Assembly (NCBI RefSeq): GCF_001949145.1
Contig: NW_019091518.1
Location: 149,980 to 213,979 of the forward strand
DNA length: 64,000 bases
Source of the DNA: Acanthaster planci
Lineage: Eukaryota; Echinodermata; Asteroidea; Valvatida; Acanthasteridae
Reading direction: 5' to 3'
Shown here: piece by piece, positions 47,901 to 59,200 of the stretch
How positions within the stretch are numbered: position 1 is the first letter of the stretch
Layout of the letters: each line of letters opens with the position of its first letter
Notes under the pieces: model-generated
Databases searched by the model: none
Told to the model about the DNA's origin: nothing
The model's input: only the letters and a program-made list of their open reading frames with translations
Made by a program: the position numbers and the translations under genes

Positions 47901-50873
47901 CCAAAATTTAAAAAAAATATCCAAAATAAGTACATTCATTTGTTTTTTGTCTTAACTTTAAACATCAAAATATTTAAAGGACCTGACGTTTCAGTCCTGA
48001 CCAAATCATTCTCGTGAAAAAGCCCTCTAGCTTTTTGAATTCATACATTTTAGGTCACTGTTGCCAACTGAACAGTTGGCAGCAGTTTTTGTATTTTTAC
48101 AATTTTGAATTTTAACAAGACTCATCGATGGTCGATACAATGTTTACTTAAACAAGAAACTAACCTGTTGGTCAGTATCTTGAAATATACTGACAATATG
48201 AAAGCGTATTTTTTTATTAAATTTTACAGTCCTTTCAGATAATGAAAGTTTATGGCATACGAACAATTGACACAAACCTTTCGGTGTTTTTTCCAATATT
48301 CTTCCTCCTGTCGTTTGATCAAGTCTTCCCGTTTGAAAAATTTCTTGCCTGACTCCTGGCAAACAGCAAACAAACCCAGTGCATTATTATGTATTTATAC
48401 TGAGTCTGTAGGCAAACTACCAGCTGATACCAATGAGGCTTGGACAACTCTTGAGCTAGAATCAAATGAAGCAAACTGGAATTGTGAAAAGCACAAGTCC
48501 AAGGCCCAATTTCACAATGCTACTAATACTGTTAAGCAATTTTTTTATAACCCAGCACAAAAATTTGGGGAAGAGTTCCATATATACGGACACCAGTAAT
48601 TATTCCTTACAGTGACCTATTAGCCATCAGAAAGCAAAAACATGTCCAGAAAAATTCAATTTAGGAGGGACAAAAACCAAATTGTTTACTAAGAAAAAAA
48701 CTAAGGATTTTTCAGACCAGTCTCATAGGGCTTGTGCACAGGGTGACAAGCGATGTCCATACATGTACATGTATATGGAACTCTTTCCAAAATTTGCTTA
48801 ACGTTATTAAAAAGTGTATACATTTCACAATGACCATGTCATTGTTGCTGTGCTTAACACAGAAATTGCATGGACATGATGGGTGCGCATAACAGGTCAT
48901 GCTGGTAGACAGAGATGTCCATTGTTCATGTTGTTGCATCATTATTTAAGCATTTTTTTCCTCTGCGGTTAGCGTACTGCGCTGTTTGCTGTATTTACTG
49001 CTTACAGTCTATAAAATACGCTATGTACCATGATGTACCATGTACATAAATGTACGTGTACTTGAAGCCTCTGTTTAACAGAGGTTGTCGGCTTAGCAGA
49101 GCCATGAAATTGGGCCAAGGGCCTTAGCAAGCCTTGGGCACTAGTCCCTATCACATCCCACATCACCTCAGTCAAACCCATGCGCAAATTATGGGTAGGC
49201 AAATCCCACCAGACAGTACATGTACGTATTAGCAAAGGAGATGGTTACTCATTCATCAGTCCTGGGACCAAACCACAGTTTAGTGACAACGCCAGACAAC
49301 ATGTATGCAAATGCTGCAAAACATTTTATCCTCCAAATGAGGAAAAGGCGAGTTTTCTACAGTTAGCAACCTAGCAGATAGTTTATCCCGTAAGTAGTGA
49401 ACATACTAGTGCAATTTCAGCTCATAAAATGAAGTGGATGCCCACAGGTATACCACAGAATGTTTTTTCGAAAGAATTCCTATGCATCCTTCTGGGGACA
49501 CTGCCCAGTATACAACAGAGGAGATTTACACATGCAAGACGTGCAACAGAATACGTCGGCGCGAGCGTGCAGCCTTTGAAATACGCATGCGACATGCTGA
49601 GCCTACAGGTATGTAGGCTAGGACGGGTTGTCGGACAACTCGACTGTCGAGACAACTCAACCATTTGCCAAGTCGTCTGTTAGGACAACTCCACTTTGAC
49701 AGAGAGACAACTCGACCAGTGCTCGATCTTCACATAATACAGTCATTTCCCAGTTCAAGATCGCGAAAAATTGTTCAGTCAGATTGCAACTCTACAAAAA
49801 TCCTTGAATTCCAGTGAAATGTGGTCACCGTCCACCTTGTGTGATAGAGATACCACGGTTACCACCAAATCTGTTTCAAATTTTAAACTTTTAATTCGGA
49901 CGTAGAGGATCGATGAAAGTGGTGACACTTTTTCTCATTCTAGATGCAAGGCTGCAAGATCCGATCGATTGATTGCGCAAAGATTGACTTAATACCGCCA
50001 CCATGTACCTCAGAAATTAGGCTTGTCTATCTGCAACATGAAATTCTATCCCATCGTTAAGGCCATGTATCCTCCATGGTATTTCACACCGTGGCCTCAG
50101 CAGATGACTGGGCTGAGCGGACAGTGTCCAACGGACGACTTGTCTCAACGGACGACTTGTCTCAACGGTCGACTTGTCTCTCCCTTTTATGCACGGATGG
50201 TCGAGTTGTCTCAACGGTCGAGTTGTCCAAAGTCGAGTTGGCAAACGGTCGAGTTGTCCAGACCCCCTAGGATGTGACCTGTGCATAACTTGCGGACAGC
50301 GCAGTGAATACAACCCAACATGCCCAAAGTGATTGCATTTTTGCCACTCAAAGCAATGTAAAATGCATTTGTTTTCACCATGCACTGACCCGACATGCCC
50401 AAGGCCGAGATCAAGCAAAGTCGTGTCCGCGAATATTCATCCTGAATACTAAAGAATAGCCAGTCAGTGTCATTTTCATATTAGGGGGTCTTTACTACAC
50501 AACCACAGAGACATGACAGAGGATGCAGACGAAGCTCATGGAGTCGAGGGTGATGTAGTAGGAACGTCGCTAGATTGTCATGATCGTAGTTTGGTTTAAT
50601 AATGGCCACTGGCACTGCATAATCATGATAATGTCATTATCATGATTATTAATGACGTAGCCTGCGCGTAGATATGTACATCATGTAATGATGTACAGCC
50701 CATGCATGGCAGGTAGATTACACGTTGTGCACGTACATGTACAGTACGTTGCGTGTATGTACGCGCTGAAAACATGCTGAAAGCTCATGGCAATTTCTGC
50801 TTACAGGAGCAACGACCTTGCTCGCTTCCAGTTGTTTCCTCTTCTTGGCAATCTCGGCTTTAAGTAAATCCAT
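41996..50873 (-). CDS. PRPF18: Pre-mRNA-splicing factor 18
   Basis: PRPF18 acts in the second catalytic step of pre-mRNA splicing with SLU7, stabilising docking of the 3' splice site in the spliceosome. Minus-strand exons are 50873-50805, 48355-48278, 47877-47779, 46948-46835, 46242-46027, 44442-44302, 43397-43326, 42963-42846, 42550-42513 and 42091-41996. They join in frame into 346 codons; human has 342. The start [19 protein letters not shown] is a coiled N-terminus like human MDILKSEI. The splicing factor motif follows ([24 protein letters not shown]), then the five-helix Prp18 domain with [16 protein letters not shown] and the invariant loop [20 protein letters not shown]. The 42846 donor is needed: reading on would stop at once, whereas splicing gives [15 protein letters not shown]. 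The C-terminus, [19 protein letters not shown], runs five residues past the human end. The 2.4-kb first intron contains repeats and a possible foreign exon. Confidence 0.97.
43821..44236. mobile_element. piggyBac-like MITE flanked by TTAA, in a PRPF18 intron
   Basis: The 416-bp element starts CCCCTTCGCGCTGGGAAG and ends with the complement of CCCCTTAACGACGGGAA, about 13 of 17 matches. It is flanked on both sides by TTAA (43817-43820 and 44237-44240), the diagnostic target duplication of piggyBac transposons. Open frames inside it show no transposase motifs, so it is non-autonomous. Confidence 0.78.
49509..49608 (+). other. Candidate orphan exon inside PRPF18 intron 1 (opposite strand)
   Basis: A 100-base segment has an acceptor (CTGCCCAG) and a donor (GTATGT) and encodes [20 protein letters not shown] followed by [13 protein letters not shown] without stops. 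The CKTC pair and high Arg content recall a zinc-binding or DNA-binding segment, but only one His follows and no family is recognised. It abuts the repeat-bounded element at 49612. It may be a captured exon, a gene fragment or chance. Confidence 0.3.
49612..50277. mobile_element. Element with clustered subterminal GACAACTCGAC repeats (inverted)
   Basis: At the left (49629-49720) the motif GACAACTCGAC and variants recur about six times; at the right (50120-50262) its reverse complement GTCGAGTTGTC and variants recur at least seven times. The two ends thus form a long imperfect inverted repeat around about 400 bases. The outermost parts read CTAGGACGGG and CCCCCTAGG. Arrays of short subterminal repeats in opposite orientation are typical of non-autonomous DNA transposons that need many transposase-binding sites. 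The superfamily is not identified. Confidence 0.65.
50619..50649. repeat. Long perfect palindrome in PRPF18 intron 1
   Basis: Two 15-base arms are perfect reverse complements around a single central base (ATAATCATGATAATG on the left). A second palindrome, GTACATCATGTAATGATGTAC, lies at 50676-50696. Both are within 190 bases of PRPF18 exon 1. Confidence 0.85.
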
Positions 50874-53800
50874 TTTGGTCGAAGTTGGAGTTCCTCAGAG
50901 TTGTGGAAATAACATTTTGATGAATGAATAACTCCACAAGAGTGCCACCATGCAGACGACAATGACAAGAATAACGAAGTGCGTAAATTAGTCTAAGCCC
51001 CTTGCGAGCTGTTTCCGTTTACGTATCACCCACGATTTAATGTTTTGAGGCGGTTGACAGACCCACTGTAGTATGGTATCTCCATGCAATAAATAACCAC
51101 TGAGTGAAGGTCCGTTTGGACGTCTGGATTAAAGACGGGCCAGAATAAAAACAAGGTAAAGTGAAAACGTGCAAGAGGAGTCCTTGCTTGCAGCGTGACG
51201 TACGTAAAACCCTTTTTTGAGCATTTTTATTTTTTTCAACAGTTTCTGTTATAAATTTATTGATAGCAGAGATTACGATATTGATTTCACAGGCAGGTTC
51301 TAGGGTTTGCTAGGTCATTGCCGGTTGGCTGGAGAGTTGTTCAGCGCAATCTACCCACCGAATGGATGATCGCGCGAACCAGCCAGCTAAGGTCACTGAT
51401 CGCGATCCAGATGGCCAGATATGTGTGAACAAACAGGCGTCATGTTGACTCAGTCAGTTGGCTACCGAGTCCGCCTCCTACTTCTACTTTTTGCACTAGG
51501 TATACGTTTATTTCCTCCAGAGTTAATTATGGATCTTACGTGAGTGGGGAATAGTTCCCATGGTTCCACGTGCGGAAAGCACTAATTTTCCCTTAACACT
51601 AATAATAACAGCCATGAGAAAGTGATAACATGTCCTATAAAAAAGTGAAATTTAGCCAAGAAAATTCTGAAGCATTTACTTTGAAAACGCTTAGGTTTTT
51701 TCAGACATGTCTCACGTTTGTGCGTAGGGCCATCAAGTGTTGTCCCTTTTCCCAACTCTGGACATGCTGGATAGAACACAATAAATTTGCTCAAGATTCA
51801 AGGCACTGAGAGAGCTACATGTACATGTACGGTAGCCAAGGTTGGACGTTGTCTTTATGTACACTATGACTGACATCCAGGTAGTCCTACAATGCAAAGT
51901 TTTTCAACATATTTTCTCACATTTTTTCCTGGCAAAGACAGCTCGAATGACCTTCACAAGTGCCTTGTATTCCAAATTCCATAAACACTTTGTTAAATTA
52001 CAAAATACATCCGCGGACAACGTATTTTGTAGGAAATTTTGCAACTTCAAAGTACATACATGTATGTTGGGCACGATCAGTCGATCAGCATGACCGCTCA
52101 ATCGCATGGCACTATCAGCATCAGTTGAGCGTGTATGAAATCCCTGACTTCACTTCCCTTTTTTGAAACCAAGAATTAGAAACAAGTCAATTGACTGATG
52201 GCAGAATCGACAAATCATGCATTCAGATTGACTAATTAATCATGCAAAGATCAAGTGATTGCACAGATCAAGTCATCACATTCAATATACATGTACACTT
52301 TGTTAAAATAAGGCCATGAGAATTTAGAGTACATGTAGTATGTCCATCATGTACAGTATACAGTGTACCGATACATGTAGTTATGCACATGTACACGTCA
52401 CGGTCGTATCATTTGGGTACAAATTGGGAGACGCACATTTAAATGTTTGTGTGAGTTGATACTGTACAATTGCTTGTTACATCTTCACCCTATAGATATT
52501 TGTGCTCATACATGTACATGTACAATTATGCCTCTGCCTGTCTTGGATAACACTATCCCATATCCTGGTTCATTTTGCATACTTGGCTACCTTCCAAACT
52601 CCTTATCAACCACTGCCTAGTTTATTGAGTTTAGCTGTTGAGTGCAGTTTTAGCCAGTCTTTATGGAAACCAGATGGGCCTTGATTTAAGACATGTGTCA
52701 GGGAGATAGGGGTTATTTGGAACACTTAGTTAGGCTATTGGGATGATCCAATAGCCCATCTCCTCTCTGGTCAAATAGTGGGAGGGGATACAGTTATGTA
52801 CCCTATCACCCCATGATTTACATGTATGCCCCAACTGATGTTGTAAATGTTCATCTGCAGCCAGTCACTGTAATAAGTTTTTCCAGGGTTCCAGGGAGTA
52901 AATTTCTAACAGTAGCCAAATTTCTGGTGAAATGCATGTTCTGCTTAGCCTTTTATTATATTATATAATATATTATATTGTATGATATTTATTTATTGGA
53001 TATTATTTTCACAGGATTATAGGTGCAGTTCTTTGATTTACCGCTGGGGCCTTTTTTTTTTGTTCACAATCAAATTACTCAGAATCTATGGTTTTGATCA
53101 TTTTAGGACAGCCTGTGGCTTTTGATATCTCATCCCAGTTTCGCCCAAATTTGCCAACTTCCTTACTCTCCTAGCTGCCAAGTCTAAACTGTCTCTAGTC
53201 TACAGTTAAGAACCGGGAACTCTGGGGAGGCATATTAACGTCATGCATTGCTCAGATAAGAGCCATCCCTTGTTGGGTTTCGTGGCATCATACCCTACTG
53301 TACATTGTAGCTTGGTCCACAGACGTTTCAACTACAGTTGTATCTGCAGTACTGTTCAACTGTACAACAAAGCCTGCCGCTACTTTAGTTCTTTGTGTCT
53401 AAAACCTACTTGTACGTTGGCACTATTTATCAGTTATACACATTATAAAAATAGTTTCTGTATTTACGTGCGGTCACAACTTAACCTAATTAAATTGACA
53501 AGTTGCTTCTTTCTTGCTTGCAGTAAAGGTAAGTGAAACATCGATGATTCAAGATTTTCAAAGCTGCCATGAAACTTGTCAAGCAGCCCAAGTGGCTTTT
53601 TTCTCAAAGGTACCAGGTGTTCGTGCCCCTTGGAGTGAAGGATAGTTGCCTGTCTGGTGTCTGCGCTTAGATTTTCCCCTCAACCGGCCCTAATGCAAGC
53701 GAGGCCACAGTTTCATGGCCCTTGGTTTTTGCTTCTTTGCAGGCAGAAGAAATAACACCCTTCTACTAGGATGTGAATCCGCAGAGTCTGTTCTGGTTGG

Positions 53801-56051
53801 GAGATGGTGCATCACTTGGGCATGCTTGGCTGGCTCATTGAAGTACATATAACTGGACAAAAACTGATGAGCCATACACCTGCCAGAGCGCATTGCTAGT
53901 CACGATGCTTACATTTTGTGGGAAACAACCTGCAGTTTTTGCAAGAGAGCACGGAGAACTATGTTACATGTAGCCAAGTGTGTTGTGTGAAGCTATATGT
54001 TCATGTGTACACATGCATACATTGGGTCAACTGCTACATTTGAATGTACATGTAAGTATCCTTTATATGCAAATTCTGTGGGCCTATTAACATTTTTCTT
54101 TAGTCTAGAGTGATATTACAAAACTGAATAGCAGGTCAGCTGTTTGCATAGTGAATAGCAAATAGAGAACATGTTAATCAAAACTACATGTACATGTACA
54201 TGTATGTTTGTCCGTTGCCATACAGCTTGTAAATGATGACAGTGTAGACACTAGTGATACTTCGAAGAATTCATGAATTCATACCGATAGGTTTTTAACA
54301 AACCAATAGATTGTGGTTTTTCCAAAAAAAATTCAATACCCAGATGCTCCAAAAATTCTGAATTGATTTTGGTAAGTTTGAAACGTTGGCCTGTACCCCT
54401 ATAGTTTCCCATCCCTTTTCCCGGTTGTTTACTGCATCGTATGTATGTCATCTCTTCCTTTCTTTATTACCCTATTTCCTGTCCTTAATTTGTTCACGTC
54501 CTTGGATACCTTACCCTGAGCAGAGACGCTGCGCCCTTACCCACGTCCTTCGTGGTCTTCCCGCTCCCAGCATGTATGCATGTGTATGATAGCACTGTGC
54601 TGTTAGGGGGCAGGTTTTAGCCTCCAATATGCCCGCCCTTTTCCTGTGATCATCTCCTGCCTTTTTTTTAACCAGTGCTACTCACTGCGTTCATCCCAAA
54701 ATGAACACTCATGATGGATTTGGTGTAAATAAGGTTAAAATAACGTCGTCGAAAATTCTGGCGGAAATTTTTCCTCCCCTCCCTCAGACCCGGCCCCACC
54801 TTTCTCCCCCATTCTTGGTGACCACCAGTCACACCTTTTTGGGATCGCCTTTACTCTCTTTTTCATCAGGCTCGTAAAAAAGCGCAGCACACAGGTATGC
54901 TATAAAAGCACATTTTGGTGTGATGCTACCAATTAACGTCATGACAAAATGAGATTAAAAGCCATGTGGTGCCACGCATTCTGTCAACTTGGTGCCTATA
55001 AAAACTCCCTGTCACGTTCCCTGCCTATGTGGCCATTAAAATGGGCACCTGTAAATTCCAGTCAGTTTATTTTCAGTGCCTGAATTTAGTGCACCTTTGC
55101 CTCATGTTGTAAGTGAATTACTGTAGCAGCCGGACACAAATTGTGCTAAATAATTTTGTCAGCGGCTGGGCTAATGATGAAGTATGTGGTTGGCATGCCT
55201 AGCCCCACCTCATTGACATGCCTTAGAAGATGTACAGGATTTACTGTGTGCCTGTCGACAGTGAACAGGATACTGTAGATACATGTACATGTGCGGGTGC
55301 CTGTGGTCGCAATGTCTCACCTGGAATAGCTACACATTTGTAAAGACATTTGTGCAGGGATGATTTACACGTACTGTATATTAGTCATGTGGTCCGTGTT
55401 CTTGAGAGGTGTTGAGGAAGAAATCAAGCATAAGGCAGATCTAGTAAAGAAATATTGAAATGTCAAGATTTACATTCACTGTAGCCTGTGTAAGTCCAAA
55501 TCCGTCTACAATTTATATTCTGGTGGTTTTATGATTTGTACATGCACTCCAGTTGGTGGGCAATCAATTTGCATCAGTTTTTAACTCCGAAGTGTAAATT
55601 TTCCATTTTTTTATCGAGATGTGGACACGTGCACATTTACAGAAGGTGATAATGTTAAAACTAGATAACATCAGGGAAGATAATTATTAATTAATGTTTC
55701 TTTTTCTGTCAAACAGCCAAAAGGTTACTGGTACGTTACAATTAAATGGCTGGTGATAGAGTGTGCAAGTAATTGAAATGAAAAGAAATTTCTTTATCTT
55801 GGCTAAGATGTCTGAGTTCCGAAAAAATTAGTTGATTTGAAATGTTGAGGGGCTAAACTTGGAGGTAGAAGTACGTACTGTAAAAGATGGCAGTGACCTT
55901 TTTAAAACAATACATCTTCATGCTTCTAAACCAACATGTACATGTACTGTAAGGTTATTTTCTTGTCAGAAAATGGTTTGTGAAAAGTGTTAATTCTCTA
56001 TTTTATTACATGTACCACCAGAATTATGAACAGTGCCCTCTGTTGTCAGCC
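50874..56051. other. Divergent spacer between PRPF18 and the phosphatase-family gene
   Basis: The left end must contain the PRPF18 promoter; no TATA box or other strong site was identified. No coding exon is recognised in the rest. It is rich in ACATGTACATGTAC palindromic runs (for example 51818, 52508, 54186, 55282, 55936), has an AT-dinucleotide run near 52955-52990, and a hairpin GCTATTGG/CCAATAGC at about 52734-52757. Poly-pyrimidine plus acceptor-like sites at 54869 and 56049 could belong to untranslated leader exons of the downstream gene. Confidence 0.5.
52058..52275. repeat. Dispersed repeat, copy related to 16168-16385
   Basis: TATGTTGGGCACGATCAGTC plus GATCAGCATGACC at the left, and CAAATCATGCATTCAGATTGAC then GCAAAGATCAAGTGATTGCAC at the right, repeat the order of motifs seen in the ATP6AP1 intron. 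Spacing between the blocks differs, as expected for old copies with deletions. Confidence 0.5.
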
Positions 56052-56237
56052 ATGCCAGCCAGGCCAGGCCACATCACTGCAGCGGTGGTGGTGACATTGT
56101 TAGCATTGCTGCTGGTTGCGCCTACCTCCTCGACCAGGGACCGCCACCAACGTCGTCACACGCTCAGGGTGGCGACATACAACATATGGAACGTCATGTT
56201 CAACTGGGAGGTCAGGAAACATCACATTGCAGCCTTG
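56052..56237 (+). CDS. First coding exon of a secreted endonuclease/exonuclease/phosphatase-family protein
   Basis: The exon encodes 62 residues from ATG to a good donor (TTG|GTATGT). Residues 7-27 (HITAAVVVTLLALLLVAPTSS) form a signal peptide or anchor. A basic linker follows, and then LRVATYNIWNVMFNWEVRKH, the first strand and metal/phosphate-site Asn of the EEP fold (PF03372: DNase I, exonuclease III, inositol phosphatases, sphingomyelinases). Which reaction it carries out cannot be told from this piece. The next expected motif (a QE metal-binding strand) is not found in the following 7.7 kb, so the next exon is beyond the window, the intron is very long, or the exon is stranded. An acceptor-like TTGTCAG at 56043-56049 suggests an upstream leader exon. 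Exon 1 could also start at an upstream in-frame codon. Confidence 0.72.
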
Positions 56238-59200
56238 GTATGTACACACCCTTTGAATCGAGTGGCCGGGCTGTTTTGCGGTTTCCGTTCCGACATTCCT
56301 GGCGGAATCCCTCACTCCTTCTCTCTGCCTTCACTTCCATTTGTTGTTTGGGAGAGCAATTAATATTGCCAAGAGGTTTAATGACAAATCGGAATGTAGG
56401 GGTGGATGTGATAGCACATGTGCTTGACCTGGATACCAAGTTGAAGACAAATAATCGGAGATCTGAAATCAATGAGTACCCTGGGATAGCGATTGGGTGA
56501 ATTTTTTTTCTCTGTACTGTCTCTAAGGGGGCCCATGGCTCATTTCCCTGCAAAAGTGTACCGACTTGCTCTGTTTCTGTCTACCTCCAAATTTGTCAAT
56601 ACATGTAAGGCACCGGAGGAAATGCAATTGTGTACATACATGTACATGGTACACTGGCGTGCCCCTTTGGAATTACGTGCATGTATGTCCATGTACTGGT
56701 TGTGGCTCATGTTTTAAGCTAGCCTTCATTTAGGTGACTTTAAAGGATTTTTTGGCCCAGTCTGGCAATAGAAAAGACACTTTGGTCTACATTTATGTTC
56801 ATGTTTTTAATATCTCATAACCAATATCTGAGCAGAAATACCGGTACATAAGTTGATGTCTCTTGATCATACTGGGAATTTCTTAATCAAAATTGATTTT
56901 CAAGGAGGGCGTATAGAACACATGTATGGACTACTTCACACAATTGTCCCAGCTGATGTATGCTCAGATATGGTTTGAAGGTCTGCACCATGTACATGTA
57001 TACATCTCTTTTGCGAGTGGGGTTTTGAAAAAAAAAAAGGGGGGGATTCCATCCTGCACACCATATGCTCTACCGCCGTCAGGAGGCTTACACAAAACCC
57101 ACCATTGTTGTTCCCCCTTTGCAAAAACCAGTTTGAATCACTCGTGCCATTTTGTGTAGTACAGGATTCAGAGGGACTTTCACAGGGCACTTTGCCTAGC
57201 TGTAGAGGTCCCTTGATCCTGCTTCTTAATTCATGACGTTTCTTTCTGGATTTAAGCAGAAAAAAAGTCCCACTGCCAGTACCTAAATTTGGCACTTCTC
57301 GGTATTGGTGCTTTTCTCTGGTGTGTAAATATTAGTATTGGGTAGGGGTGTACATGTACCTTTGGGGCATTTTTTCGTAAGGCAGGGATCGGAGGTGAGG
57401 AATGTTATTAGATTATCCACCTAAACCCCCTTTTGCTTTTCTTCCAAATTGGCACAAGGGCTGCTAGACGTAAGTAGACAATGTTACCCGCAAATTGTGC
57501 CGTGGACGCTGAAGAAAATCTGAGAATAAGTCAATAGTAATATGCGTCGCACAGCATTTTGGCTGTAAACCATGTTTTACAGAGCAAATTTGTCCAGCGT
57601 CGCGGCACAGTTCCGTATTTGCTCACTACAAGCTCCCTGAAATTGGTCTGTATAGTCAACATGCGGTGCATGCGTGATGAGCAATGCAGTCAATTTCAAT
57701 GGGTTCTTTTTCCTTGATGCTCAGTGTACACCATCACAAACACAAGTTTGGATAACCATCCTCAGTTGAATGAGATCCAATTTTTATTCTCAAAAATAGT
57801 AGAGATTTTACAGCATCTTCAAAAAAACAGATAATTTTAATGACGGCCCTTTGGAATTGTTATTTTTTTTGGCACTGATCCTGAGCAGTGTTTTTCAGTG
57901 AGTGTGTTTGCTGTCAAGCAGATAACCTTTCAAGTTCACTGTCACCCTCATCCAAACCAGGACTGCAGTAAAAGCAAAGCATTCTTACGCAAACCATCTG
58001 CCGGTGTTTATCTATGTGTCGGTATGTCCCAGGCTGTTGACAGGCCTGGGGATTGTGCTGGTCGGAAGCTCCTGGGTGACTTTGGCAAGATGCAGTACTC
58101 TGTTCATGACATGTGGGAAATAATTTTCCTCAACGAAGCACTCACGCACACACATTAAAGAAAACAAATGTAGCCTGAATTCAAAGGCTAGTGTAGATTG
58201 TGGTTTGCAAACAGAAGTTACACAATGTACTAAATGTATATACCCCTAACCCCCTAGGGACCATTGAAATCCTGCACAACCTTGTTGGGTTCAGCATGGT
58301 TAGGGCCCTAATCCCCATAGGGACCATTGAAATCCTGCATAGCCTTGTTGGATTCAGCATGGTTAGGGTTAAAGGGAAGTGGGAAACCATGTCAGTTTTT
58401 TCAAGGAGGTACGTTTTTATCAAATTGTAATATGCATCAATAAATTTATTTCTTGTTTATTACATTTCTTATTTCTTTCATTTCATGAAGTTTAACCCAA
58501 TCCTTCAGTTACCGGTATGCAAAATGTACAAATGTACAGAACAAAGAAAATATATTTTACAGTGTATTTTTAACAACAGTGATCAGAAAGAAAACAGCCT
58601 TTAATAAAATATCTTTTCTTAAATACATGTATACCAATTATGGGCACAGTAGATTGCCGAATAATTGCAAGTGTCACTGTTACTGTTGACCCCAGCACTA
58701 ACCAATTTAAAGTTTGAAAGGATGTCAAAATTAGATGCCTTTTAATTTCCAGCTGTAAATTTGATTCAAAAATCAGTTGATCTCCGACTTCCATTTCCGA
58801 AATTTGTAGCATGTCATTGTGACTTCATTTGAACATGATGCCATATGCCATACATGTACGTACACAGGTTTTGTGGTTTCTTGACAAACATTCTAAAAAA
58901 AAGAAAGAAAGATACTGTACAAAAACAGGTGCTGCTTTTAGACAGACTTTACTGCATGCACAGTGTACTGTAGGTCGGGCAGAAAGTGGTCTGAATGTTT
59001 AGTGACAATAAAGTGGTTTGTCACAGATTACTAAGACTAGAATAAAGGTGTTGCAGTTGTCTCAGTTGATGCGAGCCTGATTCTAGGAGAAAAGAAGAAG
59101 CCAGTGCCAGTGCTGAACTGGGATGTACATGTATACATGTCTGTAAAAGGAAGAACCAAATTTCCTCCGGTAATTGAGGGAAATAACTGCCTCTTTAAGC

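Noticed and set aside
53243-53536. 97-codon plus-strand open frame
   Set aside because: Composition is Cys/Ser/Tyr-rich and not protein-like, with no recognisable domain and no splice context; expected by chance in this length of DNA.
54870-54894. 25-base microexon (acceptor TTTTTCATCAG, donor GTATGC)
   Set aside because: Splice-like borders alone are too weak and no protein can be tied to it. It may be a leader exon of the downstream gene, but cannot be supported.
57898-58158. 86-codon plus-strand open frame as second exon of the phosphatase-family gene
   Set aside because: It does not contain the expected QE or downstream EEP motifs, and its phase and borders do not join exon 1 sensibly.
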